Shown: positions 1 through 5,410 of the stretch, piece by piece
Position numbering within the stretch: the stretch's first letter is position 1
Layout of the letters: each line of letters opens with the position of its first letter
Source: an uncultured Collinsella sp.
GTDB lineage: Bacteria; Actinomycetota; Coriobacteriia; Coriobacteriales; Coriobacteriaceae
NCBI GenBank assembly: GCA_905198825.1
Contig: CAJKEF010000102.1
Coordinates: 1-5,410 of the forward strand
Direction: 5' to 3'
DNA length: 5,410 nt
Program-made: the position numbers and the translations under genes
The notes under the pieces: model-generated
The model's database searches: none
Seen by the model: the letters and a program-made list of their open reading frames with translations, nothing else
What the model was told of the DNA's origin: nothing

Positions 1-23
1 CCCCGCGCCGGCGGTCTTTTTCT
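1..23 (+). terminator. Probable right arm of a terminator cut by the window start
   Basis: The window opens with a very GC-rich run (CCCCGCGCCGGCGG, 1-14) followed directly by TCTTTTTCT. A GC-rich arm followed by a T-tract is the right half of a plus-strand rho-independent terminator. The matching left arm would lie before position 1, so the hairpin cannot be confirmed. If real, it ends an upstream plus-strand unit and makes the marR operon an independent transcription unit. Confidence 0.4.
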
Positions 24-64
24 GCCGATGGGCCATAAAAGTGCACGCATTTGCGGAGAGCCTG

Positions 65-93
65 TTGACGATAGTCAAAACTCGGACTAATCT
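65..93 (+). promoter_or_regulatory. Candidate sigma-70-type promoter of the marR-ABC operon
   Basis: TTGACG at 65-70 matches five of six bases of the -35 consensus. A 17-base spacer leads to TAATCT at 88-93 as a weaker -10. An overlapping alternative -10 is ACTAAT at 86-91. Transcription would start near 100, giving a leader of about 40 bases before the ATG at 141. The -35 sits inside the inverted repeat TTGAC-N4-GTCAA, so a protein bound there would block the polymerase. Confidence 0.55.
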
Positions 94-126
94 AGAGACA
101 CAAAATTGGTCAAAAATCGGACAATC
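65..126. promoter_or_regulatory. Operator-like repeats, probable MarR autoregulation sites
   Basis: Two elements are visible. A perfect 5-base inverted repeat, TTGAC (65-69) and GTCAA (74-78) separated by GATA, overlaps the -35. A direct repeat GTCAAAA-N-TCGGAC occurs at 74-87 and 109-122, 13 of 14 bases identical and 35 bp apart, with similarity continuing into (T)AATC. The second copy also lies in an imperfect dyad with ATTG at 105-108 and CAAT at 122-125. MarR dimers typically bind short dyads over their own promoters; assigning these sites to the adjacent regulator is inference. Confidence 0.55.
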
Positions 127-140
127 GAATGGTGGGATAG

Positions 141-641
141 ATGAATAGCGCGGTTACACTGGTCGACTTCGACCGGTTGCTCAATGGACTCGACCATATC
201 TATTCGGAGTTCTCGCGCGCCTGCGGCCTTTCGGACTGCGCTTACTGGATGCTCGTCGATACCAGCACGGCGGGCGGCAGTATTGCCGTAAGCCGTCTGA
301 CAAGCGAATGGTTCTACAGCAAGCAGACCATCAACTCTGCAATTAAAACCTTGACGGCGCGGGGGTTCGCAACGTTGGAGTTTGCCGAAGGCAGCCGTAA
401 GAACAAGGTTGTGAGCCTGACCGAAGAGGGCAGGCGATTTGCCGAGCGTTATGCGCTGCCGGCACTCAAGGCCGAGCAGCGAGCCTTTGGCGCGCTTGAG
501 CCGTGTGAGCAGCGCGAGATTATGCGCTTGATCGGCAAATTCTCTCAGGTGCTCGGCGAGGAGTGCGATGTCTTTAAGCAGCATATCGCTGCCGAGAGCC
601 AAGCCGAGAATCAAGGTGAGGGGGAGTCGTGCGACTGTTAA
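141..641 (+). CDS. MarR-family winged-helix transcriptional regulator
   Basis: This 166-residue protein has the length and layout of the MarR family, cytoplasmic dimers that bind operator DNA and usually release it when a small molecule binds. Residues about 7-30 form a dimerisation-type helix. Residues 48-75 form the helix-turn-helix, with the recognition helix around SKQTINSAIKTL (60-71). A basic beta-wing follows at about 77-94 (GSRKNKVVSLTEEG), and C-terminal helices at 98-150 complete the dimer interface. The ATG at 141 is fixed because an in-frame TAG lies just before it (138-140). Its ribosome site is weak (GGTGGG, 131-136), suggesting low expression. Six cysteines (28, 33, 122, 142, 164, 166) include a terminal Cys-Asp-Cys encoded where the gene overlaps the next. 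Its place at the head of an ABC exporter operon suggests local control, probably repression. The ligand is unknown. Confidence 0.88.
   Translation: MNSAVTLVDFDRLLNGLDHIYSEFSRACGLSDCAYWMLVDTSTAGGSIAVSRLTSEWFYSKQTINSAIKTLTARGFATLEFAEGSRKNKVVSLTEEGRRFAERYALPALKAEQRAFGALEPCEQREIMRLIGKFSQVLGEECDVFKQHIAAESQAENQGEGESCDC
613..631 (+). promoter_or_regulatory. Ribosome binding site and GTG start of ABC subunit 1
   Basis: AAGGTGAG at 613-620 lies 8 bases before GTG at 629, inside the regulator gene. The competing ATG at 641 overlaps the regulator's stop codon (TAATG) but is 14 bases from the nearest G-rich run (620-626). The GTG start also gives the N-terminus MRLLMRFLKPYRG, which resembles the usual start of half-size ABC exporters. 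Confidence 0.6.
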
Positions 642-2365
642 TGAGGTTTCTAAAGCCCTATCGAGGGCTTGTCGCAGTGACGCTGCTGGTGCTGCTGGTG
701 GATAACGTCGGTACGCTGTTGGTTCCCACGATGCTGGCGAACATGGTCAACACCGGTATTACCACGGGCGATGTCGACTATATTTTACGCAACGGCCTGT
801 ACATGCTTATCGCGACCGGCATGGCCAGCGGCGGCACGGTGCTGGGCTGCTATCTTTCGGCGCGCCTGGCCGCCAACGTGGCCTGCGATATCCGCAATGC
901 CGTGTACGACAAATCGCTCGAGCTCGCGGCCAGCGATTTTGAGCGCTTTGGCACCGGATCGATGATCACGCGCTCGCTCAACGACATCAACGTGATTCAG
1001 CAGGCTATCCTGCAGACGATTCAGCTGGTGCTGCCCGTGCCGTTTTTGGCTGTGGCGGGCATCATCTTCGCCTGGTTTATCGATCCCGCCATGGGCACGC
1101 TTCTGGGCGTAGTCGTTGCGATTGTGCTGGTGGCGGCGGTCTTTACGGTTGCCAACGCGGCGCCGATTTTTATGCGCCTACAGGGCTTTATCGACCGCAT
1201 GAACGTGGTGCTGCGCGAGAATATCGTGGGCGTGCGCGTCATCCGCGCGTTTAACAAGGAGCGCCACGAGGAACGGCGTCTGGACGAGGTGTTTAGCGAA
1301 TACGCCGCCAACGCCATCAAAGTCAACCACCTGTTTGTGGGCCTCGACAGCTCAAGCTTCTTTTTGATGAACATCGCCGAGGTGGCGGTGCTGTGGGTGG
1401 GCGGCAACCGCGTAGGCGCCCACGCCATGCAGATTGCGAGTATCTCGGCGGTGCTGGAGTATGCAATTCTGATCCTGTTCTTTGTGATGATGGCCCAGAT
1501 GGTGGTGCTGACGCTTCCGCGTGCCGCGGCATGCCTAAGCCGTGCACACCAAGTGCTGGAGATTGAGCCGAGCATCGTCGATGGCCAGCGTACGCTTGAT
1601 GCGGCCGCGTCCGACTCAAAGGACGGGGTCGATGCGGTTGCCGTGTTCGATCACATGTCGTTTCGCTTTGACGATGCCGACGAGGACACCCTGTGCGACC
1701 TGAGCTTTGCCTGTCGCCGCGGTCAGACGACTGCGATTGTGGGCTCGACAGGCTCGGGCAAGTCGACGGTGGCAAAGCTTCTGCTGCGCTTCCACGATGC
1801 CACCAAGGGCGCCATTCGCTTGGACGGCATCGATCTGCGCGAGCTTTCGCAAGATGAGATCCGTGGACACATCGCCTATGTGCCGCAGAAGGCGTGGCTG
1901 TTCTCGGGCACCGTGGCAAGTAATCTGCGCTTTGGCAACGAGGACGCGACCGAGGCGGACATGCTTCACGCGCTTGAGGTTGCCCAGAGCACCTTTGTGC
2001 TCGATCAGCCGCAGGGGCTCGATACCCCGGTTGCCCAGGGCGGTACGAACTTTTCGGGCGGCCAGCGGCAGCGCCTGGCCATTGCTCGCGCGCTCATGAA
2101 GCGCGCCGACCTGTATATCTTCGACGACAGTTTTTCTGCTCTGGACTTTAAGACTGATGCCGCCCTGCGCCATGCGTTGCAAGACGAGACGCGTGACGCT
2201 GCGGTGCTCATCATCGCGCAGCGCATCTCGACGATCTTGCACGCCGACCAGATTGTCGTGCTCAAGGACGGCGAGGTTGTGGGCTTGGGCACGCATGACG
2301 AGCTTATGGAAACATGCGAGGTGTACCGCGCCATCGCGGAATCGCAAATGAAGGGAGGTGAGTAG
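629..2365 (+). CDS. Heterodimeric ABC exporter subunit 1, degenerate catalytic site (TM287/BmrC-like)
   Basis: This 578-residue half-transporter has a membrane domain fused to an ATPase domain and should pair with the next gene product in the cytoplasmic membrane to export a drug, lipid or peptide. Six membrane segments fall at about 14-36, 53-76, 128-150, 154-176, 240-259 and 270-294. The ATPase domain (about 336-578) shows an A-loop Phe347, Walker A GSTGSGKS (372-379), Q-loop Gln420, an intact signature FSGGQ (475-479), and Walker B LYIFDD (495-500). The catalytic Glu is Asp (D500) and the switch-loop His is Gln (Q531, in IIAQRIST). Both changes are typical of the degenerate subunit of heterodimeric exporters, so they are unlikely to be damage. 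Its intact signature completes the working ATP site on the partner. The gene overlaps the regulator by 13 bp, implying translational coupling. The transported substrate cannot be inferred. Confidence 0.92.
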   Translation: MRLLMRFLKPYRGLVAVTLLVLLVDNVGTLLVPTMLANMVNTGITTGDVDYILRNGLYMLIATGMASGGTVLGCYLSARLAANVACDIRNAVYDKSLELAASDFERFGTGSMITRSLNDINVIQQAILQTIQLVLPVPFLAVAGIIFAWFIDPAMGTLLGVVVAIVLVAAVFTVANAAPIFMRLQGFIDRMNVVLRENIVGVRVIRAFNKERHEERRLDEVFSEYAANAIKVNHLFVGLDSSSFFLMNIAEVAVLWVGGNRVGAHAMQIASISAVLEYAILILFFVMMAQMVVLTLPRAAACLSRAHQVLEIEPSIVDGQRTLDAAASDSKDGVDAVAVFDHMSFRFDDADEDTLCDLSFACRRGQTTAIVGSTGSGKSTVAKLLLRFHDATKGAIRLDGIDLRELSQDEIRGHIAYVPQKAWLFSGTVASNLRFGNEDATEADMLHALEVAQSTFVLDQPQGLDTPVAQGGTNFSGGQRQRLAIARALMKRADLYIFDDSFSALDFKTDAALRHALQDETRDAAVLIIAQRISTILHADQIVVLKDGEVVGLGTHDELMETCEVYRAIAESQMKGGE

Positions 2366-2369
2366 CATG
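2352..2369 (+). promoter_or_regulatory. Ribosome binding site fixing the start of ABC subunit 2
   Basis: AGGGAGGTG at 2352-2360 is a near-ideal Shine-Dalgarno sequence 6 bases before ATG 2367. An in-frame GTG at 2358 lies within this site and would lack a ribosome site of its own, so ATG 2367 is preferred. The site sits inside the last codons of subunit 1. Confidence 0.8.
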
Positions 2370-4373
2370 GCCGAGGAGCTCAAGAAGCAGGGCGGCGTTG
2401 ATGACGCCGTTGCCGCGGGGTTGGTCGAGGAAACGGTTGCCGTGGCACCCGAGCTGGATGACGCCGCCAAGGCTGCAGCCGAGCGCGAGGCTCGCCGCCA
2501 AGCGCTCTACGAGGAAAACGAGCGCGCCGAGGACGAGCGCGCCCGCGCTGAGGCAGAGCGCATGCGCGATGTGGACGACGAGGACGAGGACGAGACGCCC
2601 CGTGATACTTGGGCGACGGTGCGCCGCCTGTGGAGCGAGGCTGCCGGCGACCATTGGCGCTTCTATATCGTGTTCGCGAGCATTGTGTTCTATGTCATCT
2701 TTAACACCGCCGCGCCGGCATATAGCGCCCGCGTGATTGATGAGCTGTGGGGCCACATTCAGGTGGCGTTTGCCAACGGAACCACCTTCAACATCACTTG
2801 GGAGAACTGCGGCAAGACCATCTTCGTCTACTTTATGATCTGGACTGCCGCTGCCTCGTTCTATGCGCTCCAGAGCTTTTTGATGTCGAGCGTTGCCGAA
2901 CGCCTTAACCTGCGCCTACGCAACCGCATCGCACAAAAGCTCAACCGTCTGCCGCTCGCCTACTTTGACGCGCATCGCCCCGGAGAAGTGGTCAGTCGCG
3001 CGACCAACGACTTGGACAAGATGTCCGAGAGCATGCAGCGCGGACTGCTGCAGCTGCTGGTGTCGATCGGCACCGTGGTGGGCGCCGTGAGCGTGATGTT
3101 CGTGTTTAGCGTGCCGCTCACGCTCGTCTTTTTGTTCTTTATGGCGCTGTCGCTGCTGATGACCAAAGTGGTCTCGCGTCGCACACATGACGTGACCGGC
3201 GAGCGCCAGGAGTGGGTGTCCAAAATCACGAGCGCGGTCGAGGAAGGCTATTCGGGCCGTTTGGTGATTCGTGCATTCAACCGCGAGCGCCAGAGCTCTG
3301 CCGAGGTGCACGAGGCCTCGGGCGAGCTGGCGCGCGTGAGCACCAAGGCCGACTTTATGATCAATGCCGTCGGCCCTGCGGTGCGCTTTATCGGCCGCTT
3401 GGCGCAGATCGTGATTGCACTGGTGGGCTGCAGCATGCTGGTCGCCGGTCACATGACCGTCGGCGTGTTCCAGGCGTTCTTCCAGTTTATCTACGAGGCG
3501 TCCGAACCCATGACGCAGCTGTCGTTCACTTTCAACTCGCTGCAGAGCGCACTGGCGAGTGCGGAGCGCGTGTTCGACCTGCTCGATGAGCCCGAGATGG
3601 AAGCCGATCCGCTGCCGGACGAGGCCGCCAAGCTGCCGGGTCGCGTAGAGGGCCGTGTCTCCTTTGAGCACGTGCGCTTTGGTTATTCGCCCGACAAGCC
3701 ACTTATGCGCGACGTGTCGTTTACCGCCGAGCCGGGCCAGAAGATTGCCGTGGTGGGAACCACGGGCGCAGGCAAGACGACGCTCATCAACCTGCTCATG
3801 CGCTTTTACGAGATCGACGGTGGCCGCATTACGCTCGACGGTGTGGATACGAGCCGCATGGATCGCGGCGAGCTGCGTCAGCAGTTTGGCATGGTGCTGC
3901 AAGACGCCTGGCTGTTCGACGGCACGATTGCCGAGAACATCGCCTACGGCTGCCCCGAGGCGACGCACGATGAGATCGTGACGGCCGCACGCGCCGCGCA
4001 GGTCGACTTCTTTGTGCGCACCATGCCGCAGGGCTACGACACGCGCGTGGCCAACGATGCCGAAAGCATCAGCCAGGGCCAGCGTCAGCTGCTGACAATC
4101 GCACGCGTGCTGCTCAACAACCCGGCGATTCTAATCCTGGACGAGGCGACCTCAAGCGTGGACACGCGTACCGAGCTTGCTATCGGCCGTGCCATGGACG
4201 CGCTTATGCGCGGGCGCACGAGCTTTGTGATCGCGCATCGCCTGTCGACAATCGTGGACGCCGACCTGATCTTGGTCATGGACCACGGCAACATTATCGA
4301 GCAGGGCACGCATAAGGAGCTGCTCGCAGCCGAGGGCGCTTATGCCGACCTCTATCTGAGTCAGTTCGCATAA
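2367..4373 (+). CDS. Heterodimeric ABC exporter subunit 2, catalytic half (TM288/BmrD-like), with acidic N-terminal extension
   Basis: This 668-residue half-transporter is the partner of the preceding gene, 1 bp away. Membrane segments lie at about 98-118, 150-173, 226-247, 250-267, 335-358 and 363-385. The ATPase domain (about 428-668) has A-loop Tyr440, Walker A GTTGAGKT (464-471), Q-loop Gln512, Walker B ILILDE with catalytic Glu593, and switch His624. The signature is ISQGQ (568-572), with Gln570 replacing the first Gly of SGGQ, as in TM288-type subunits. Its own Walker motifs plus the SGGQ of subunit 1 form the active ATP site; its SQGQ faces the degenerate site. The family is usually about 570-620 residues. 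The excess is a cytoplasmic extension of about 80 residues: a charged, probably helical or coiled segment (about 31-68, rich in Ala, Glu, Arg) and an acidic cluster DVDDEDEDE (68-76). A loop after the first membrane segment (about 124-149) is somewhat long. Substrate unknown. Confidence 0.92.
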   Translation: MAEELKKQGGVDDAVAAGLVEETVAVAPELDDAAKAAAEREARRQALYEENERAEDERARAEAERMRDVDDEDEDETPRDTWATVRRLWSEAAGDHWRFYIVFASIVFYVIFNTAAPAYSARVIDELWGHIQVAFANGTTFNITWENCGKTIFVYFMIWTAAASFYALQSFLMSSVAERLNLRLRNRIAQKLNRLPLAYFDAHRPGEVVSRATNDLDKMSESMQRGLLQLLVSIGTVVGAVSVMFVFSVPLTLVFLFFMALSLLMTKVVSRRTHDVTGERQEWVSKITSAVEEGYSGRLVIRAFNRERQSSAEVHEASGELARVSTKADFMINAVGPAVRFIGRLAQIVIALVGCSMLVAGHMTVGVFQAFFQFIYEASEPMTQLSFTFNSLQSALASAERVFDLLDEPEMEADPLPDEAAKLPGRVEGRVSFEHVRFGYSPDKPLMRDVSFTAEPGQKIAVVGTTGAGKTTLINLLMRFYEIDGGRITLDGVDTSRMDRGELRQQFGMVLQDAWLFDGTIAENIAYGCPEATHDEIVTAARAAQVDFFVRTMPQGYDTRVANDAESISQGQRQLLTIARVLLNNPAILILDEATSSVDTRTELAIGRAMDALMRGRTSFVIAHRLSTIVDADLILVMDHGNIIEQGTHKELLAAEGAYADLYLSQFA

Positions 4374-4404
4374 TGTGACAAAGGGACAGTCCCGCATGTC
4401 ACAT
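4373..4404. repeat. REP-like palindromic element
   Basis: Perfect 8-base arms ATGTGACA (4373-4380) and TGTCACAT (4397-4404) enclose a second palindrome GGGAC-A-GTCCC (4383-4393), offset by AA on one side and GCA on the other. The left arm begins on the last base of the ABC stop codon. From memory, sequences of this type (TGTGACA..GGGACAGTCCC..TGTCACA) recur between genes in Collinsella and related genomes, like REP elements. This window holds only one copy, so repetition cannot be shown here. It could alternatively be a protein-binding dyad or a 3'-end hairpin that stabilises the ABC transcript. Confidence 0.6.
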
Positions 4405-4408
4405 CAAA

Positions 4409-4450
4409 AAGAAAGGCGCGCCGGGGATGGATTCCCTGGCGCGCCTTCTT
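4409..4450. terminator. Bidirectional hairpin terminator between convergent genes
   Basis: AAGAAAGGCGCGCC (4409-4422) pairs with GGCGCGCCTTCTT (4438-4450) with one bulged A. The stem extends through G4423-T4437 and GGGA (4424-4427) with TCCC (4433-4436), leaving a 5-base loop (4428-4432). Read leftward, the stem is followed by TTTCTTTTTG, a good T-tract for ending the cysE transcript. Read rightward, the stem ends in CTTCTT followed by GCG, a poorer tract, so termination of the ABC operon may be less efficient. Confidence 0.85.
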
Positions 4451-4487
4451 GCGTTGATGCCGATGTCGTTTTGTGCCGCTTGCGTTC

Positions 4488-5192
4488 CTAGCGTTCGTCC
4501 ACGAGCTTTGCGACGAGGGCTTTGAGCTCGGCCACCTCTCGCTCGAGTTCCTTGACGCGGCGGGCGTTCTCGGTGATGCCCTGGCGGTTGAGGGCACTCT
4601 GCTCGGCGGCGTCATCGGGCATGTACTCGCGATGCTGCTTGGCGTCGAAGCTCTCCTCGAACACGCGGCAGCCGTTGCGCTTGATGATGCGCCCGGGCAC
4701 GCCCACGACGGTGCAGTTGTCGGGCACGTCCTTAACGACGACTGAGTTGCCGCCGATCTTGACGTTGTTGCCGATGCGGATGTTGCCGAGCACCTTGGCG
4801 CCCGTGCCCACGGTGACGTTGTTGCCGAGCGTTGGGTGACGCTTGCCGGTTTCGTTGCCGGTACCGCCGAGCGTGACGCCTTGGTAGAGCACGCAGTTGT
4901 CGCCCACAATGGTGGTCTCGCCGATGACGACGCCCATGGCGTGGTCGATAAAGAAATGCTTGCCGATCTGTGCGGCGGGATGAATCTCGACGCCGGTGAT
5001 GTGGCGGGTGATTTGCGAGAGCACGCGGGCGAGCGAGCGATGACCGTGCTCCCAGAGCCAGTGCTCGGGCACGTGGTTCCACTTGGCGTGCAGGCCGGGA
5101 TAGGAAAGGAAGATGACCAGACCGTTTTGCGCGGCGGGGTCCTGCGCCTGGACGGTCTTGATGTCCTCGCGAATGGTATTGATAAAGCTCAC
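4488..5192 (-). CDS. cysE: Serine O-acetyltransferase (short, Gram-positive type)
   Basis: The enzyme transfers acetyl from acetyl-CoA to L-serine, giving O-acetylserine, the substrate of cysteine synthase, in the cytoplasm. The 234-residue protein lacks most of the N-terminal helical domain of the roughly 273-residue E. coli enzyme, matching the Bacillus-type short form. A left-handed beta-helix of hexapeptide repeats spans about 68-170. It contains catalytic His84 (FFIDHAMGVVIGET), the GVTLGGTG segment (105-112) and RHP with His119. E69 (VEIHP) stands where E. coli has Asp143, as I also recall in the Bacillus enzyme. Residues 171-234 form a tail ending in a predicted coiled coil (about 207-234, VKELEREVAELKALVAKL), which may help assembly. 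GTG 5192 is chosen because AAGGGAGGG (5207-5199) sits 6 bases upstream. Translating from 5267 would add 25 residues unlike the family and cross the promoter. It stands alone, convergent to the ABC operon. Confidence 0.93.
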   Translation of the reverse strand: MSFINTIREDIKTVQAQDPAAQNGLVIFLSYPGLHAKWNHVPEHWLWEHGHRSLARVLSQITRHITGVEIHPAAQIGKHFFIDHAMGVVIGETTIVGDNCVLYQGVTLGGTGNETGKRHPTLGNNVTVGTGAKVLGNIRIGNNVKIGGNSVVVKDVPDNCTVVGVPGRIIKRNGCRVFEESFDAKQHREYMPDDAAEQSALNRQGITENARRVKELEREVAELKALVAKLVDER

Positions 5193-5207
5193 CGGCCGCC
5201 CTCCCTT
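5190..5207 (-). promoter_or_regulatory. Ribosome binding site and GTG start of cysE
   Basis: On the minus strand AAGGGAGGG (5207-5199) precedes GTG (5192-5190) with a 6-base spacer. This decides the start over the upstream in-frame ATG at 5267, whose reading would run through the candidate promoter. Confidence 0.8.
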
Positions 5208-5233
5208 AGCGCCGTGACAATGCGATTCAATAA

Positions 5234-5261
5234 AGTATAGCGATTCGCTAGGGATTAGGAA
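5234..5261 (-). promoter_or_regulatory. Candidate cysE promoter
   Basis: On the minus strand TATACT (5239-5234) matches five of six bases of the -10 consensus. A 16-base spacer separates it from TTCCTA (5261-5256), a poor -35 with three of six matches. Transcription would begin near 5227, giving a leader of about 35 bases. That is too short for a T-box or a typical riboswitch, so no RNA-based control by cysteine is visible. Confidence 0.5.
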
Positions 5262-5335
5262 GAACAATCTTGGCAGCTTTGCACGACAGGTGTCAGTTAT
5301 GCAAACTTGCTGGTAATGGAGTCATGCTTTTGTGG

Positions 5336-5369
5336 GGTTGCGCACGAGGGGGCACCGCAACCGTATACT
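5336..5369 (+). promoter_or_regulatory. Candidate outward promoter with inverted repeat, for a gene beyond the window
   Basis: TATACT at 5364-5369 is a good -10. The nearest -35-like sequence, TTGCGC at 5338-5343, is 20 bases away, longer than ideal. GGTTGCG (5336-5342) and CGCAACC (5356-5362) form a perfect 7-base inverted repeat with a 13-base gap, abutting the -10, and could be an operator. GAGAGG at 5401-5406 could be a ribosome site for a start just past the window end. The rest of 5268-5410 shows no coding region or RNA gene that I recognise. Confidence 0.35.
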
Positions 5370-5410
5370 GGTCAACTTGGACGTGTCCGCGCCCACAACT
5401 GAGAGGTTTT

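Noticed and set aside
87..614. Minus-strand open frame of 175 codons opposite the regulator
   Set aside because: It is antisense to a clear MarR protein and shows no domain; it reflects third-position GC bias.
2358..2366. GTG 2358 as the start of ABC subunit 2
   Set aside because: This codon lies within the Shine-Dalgarno sequence that serves ATG 2367 and has no ribosome site of its own.
1616..2470. Minus-strand open frame of 284 codons across the two ABC genes
   Set aside because: It spans the junction of two well-supported genes on the other strand and has no recognisable domain or ribosome site.
2916..3968. Long minus-strand open frame (350 codons) rich in His and Arg
   Set aside because: It lies antisense to ABC subunit 2, has low-complexity composition expected from reversed GC-rich codons, matches no family I know, and the plus-strand frame has all the ABC motifs.
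4373..4450. CRISPR array or transposon end
   Set aside because: There is one nested palindrome and one terminator hairpin, with no repeated units, spacers, target duplication or transposase gene.
5193..5267. A 25-residue longer CysE starting at 5267
   Set aside because: The added residues do not resemble the family, the stretch contains the likely -10 at 5234-5239, and GTG 5192 has an excellent ribosome site.
5193..5410. T-box or other cysteine-sensing leader upstream of cysE
   Set aside because: The leader from the best promoter is only about 35 bases, and I see no T-box motif, anticodon-bearing stem or antiterminator.

Overview
The window is a GC-rich (roughly 60%) bacterial stretch with three plus-strand genes, a convergent minus-strand gene, and short regulatory gaps. 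Codon use, GTG starts with strong Shine-Dalgarno sequences, and a small inverted repeat built on TGTGACA..GGGACAGTCCC..TGTCACA suggest an actinobacterium of the class Coriobacteriia (Collinsella-like). This assignment is from memory and inference, not from a search.

Layout. Positions 1-140 hold what looks like the right half of a terminator cut by the window edge, then a promoter with repeated operator-like sequences. Positions 141-4373 are a tight three-gene operon: a MarR-family winged-helix regulator, then two half-size ABC exporter subunits. The first two genes overlap by 13 bp and the second and third are 1 bp apart. Positions 4373-4450 contain a REP-like palindrome that starts on the last stop codon, followed by a long GC-rich hairpin terminator between the convergent units. 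Positions 4488-5192 (minus strand) encode a short-form serine O-acetyltransferase (CysE), with its own promoter near 5234-5239. Positions 5268-5410 contain no gene but may carry a plus-strand promoter for a gene beyond the window.

How it works together. The two ABC subunits carry complementary defects. Subunit 1 has Asp in place of the Walker B catalytic Glu and Gln in place of the switch His. Subunit 2 has a SQGQ signature in place of SGGQ. Paired, they give one degenerate and one intact ATP site, the arrangement of TM287/288-type heterodimeric exporters. The regulator probably senses a compound and controls its own operon through the repeats at 65-126; the substrate cannot be read from sequence. 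CysE makes O-acetylserine for cysteine synthesis and seems functionally unrelated. The system is a recognisable type. Its most unusual parts are the acidic N-terminal extension on subunit 2 and the operator architecture.
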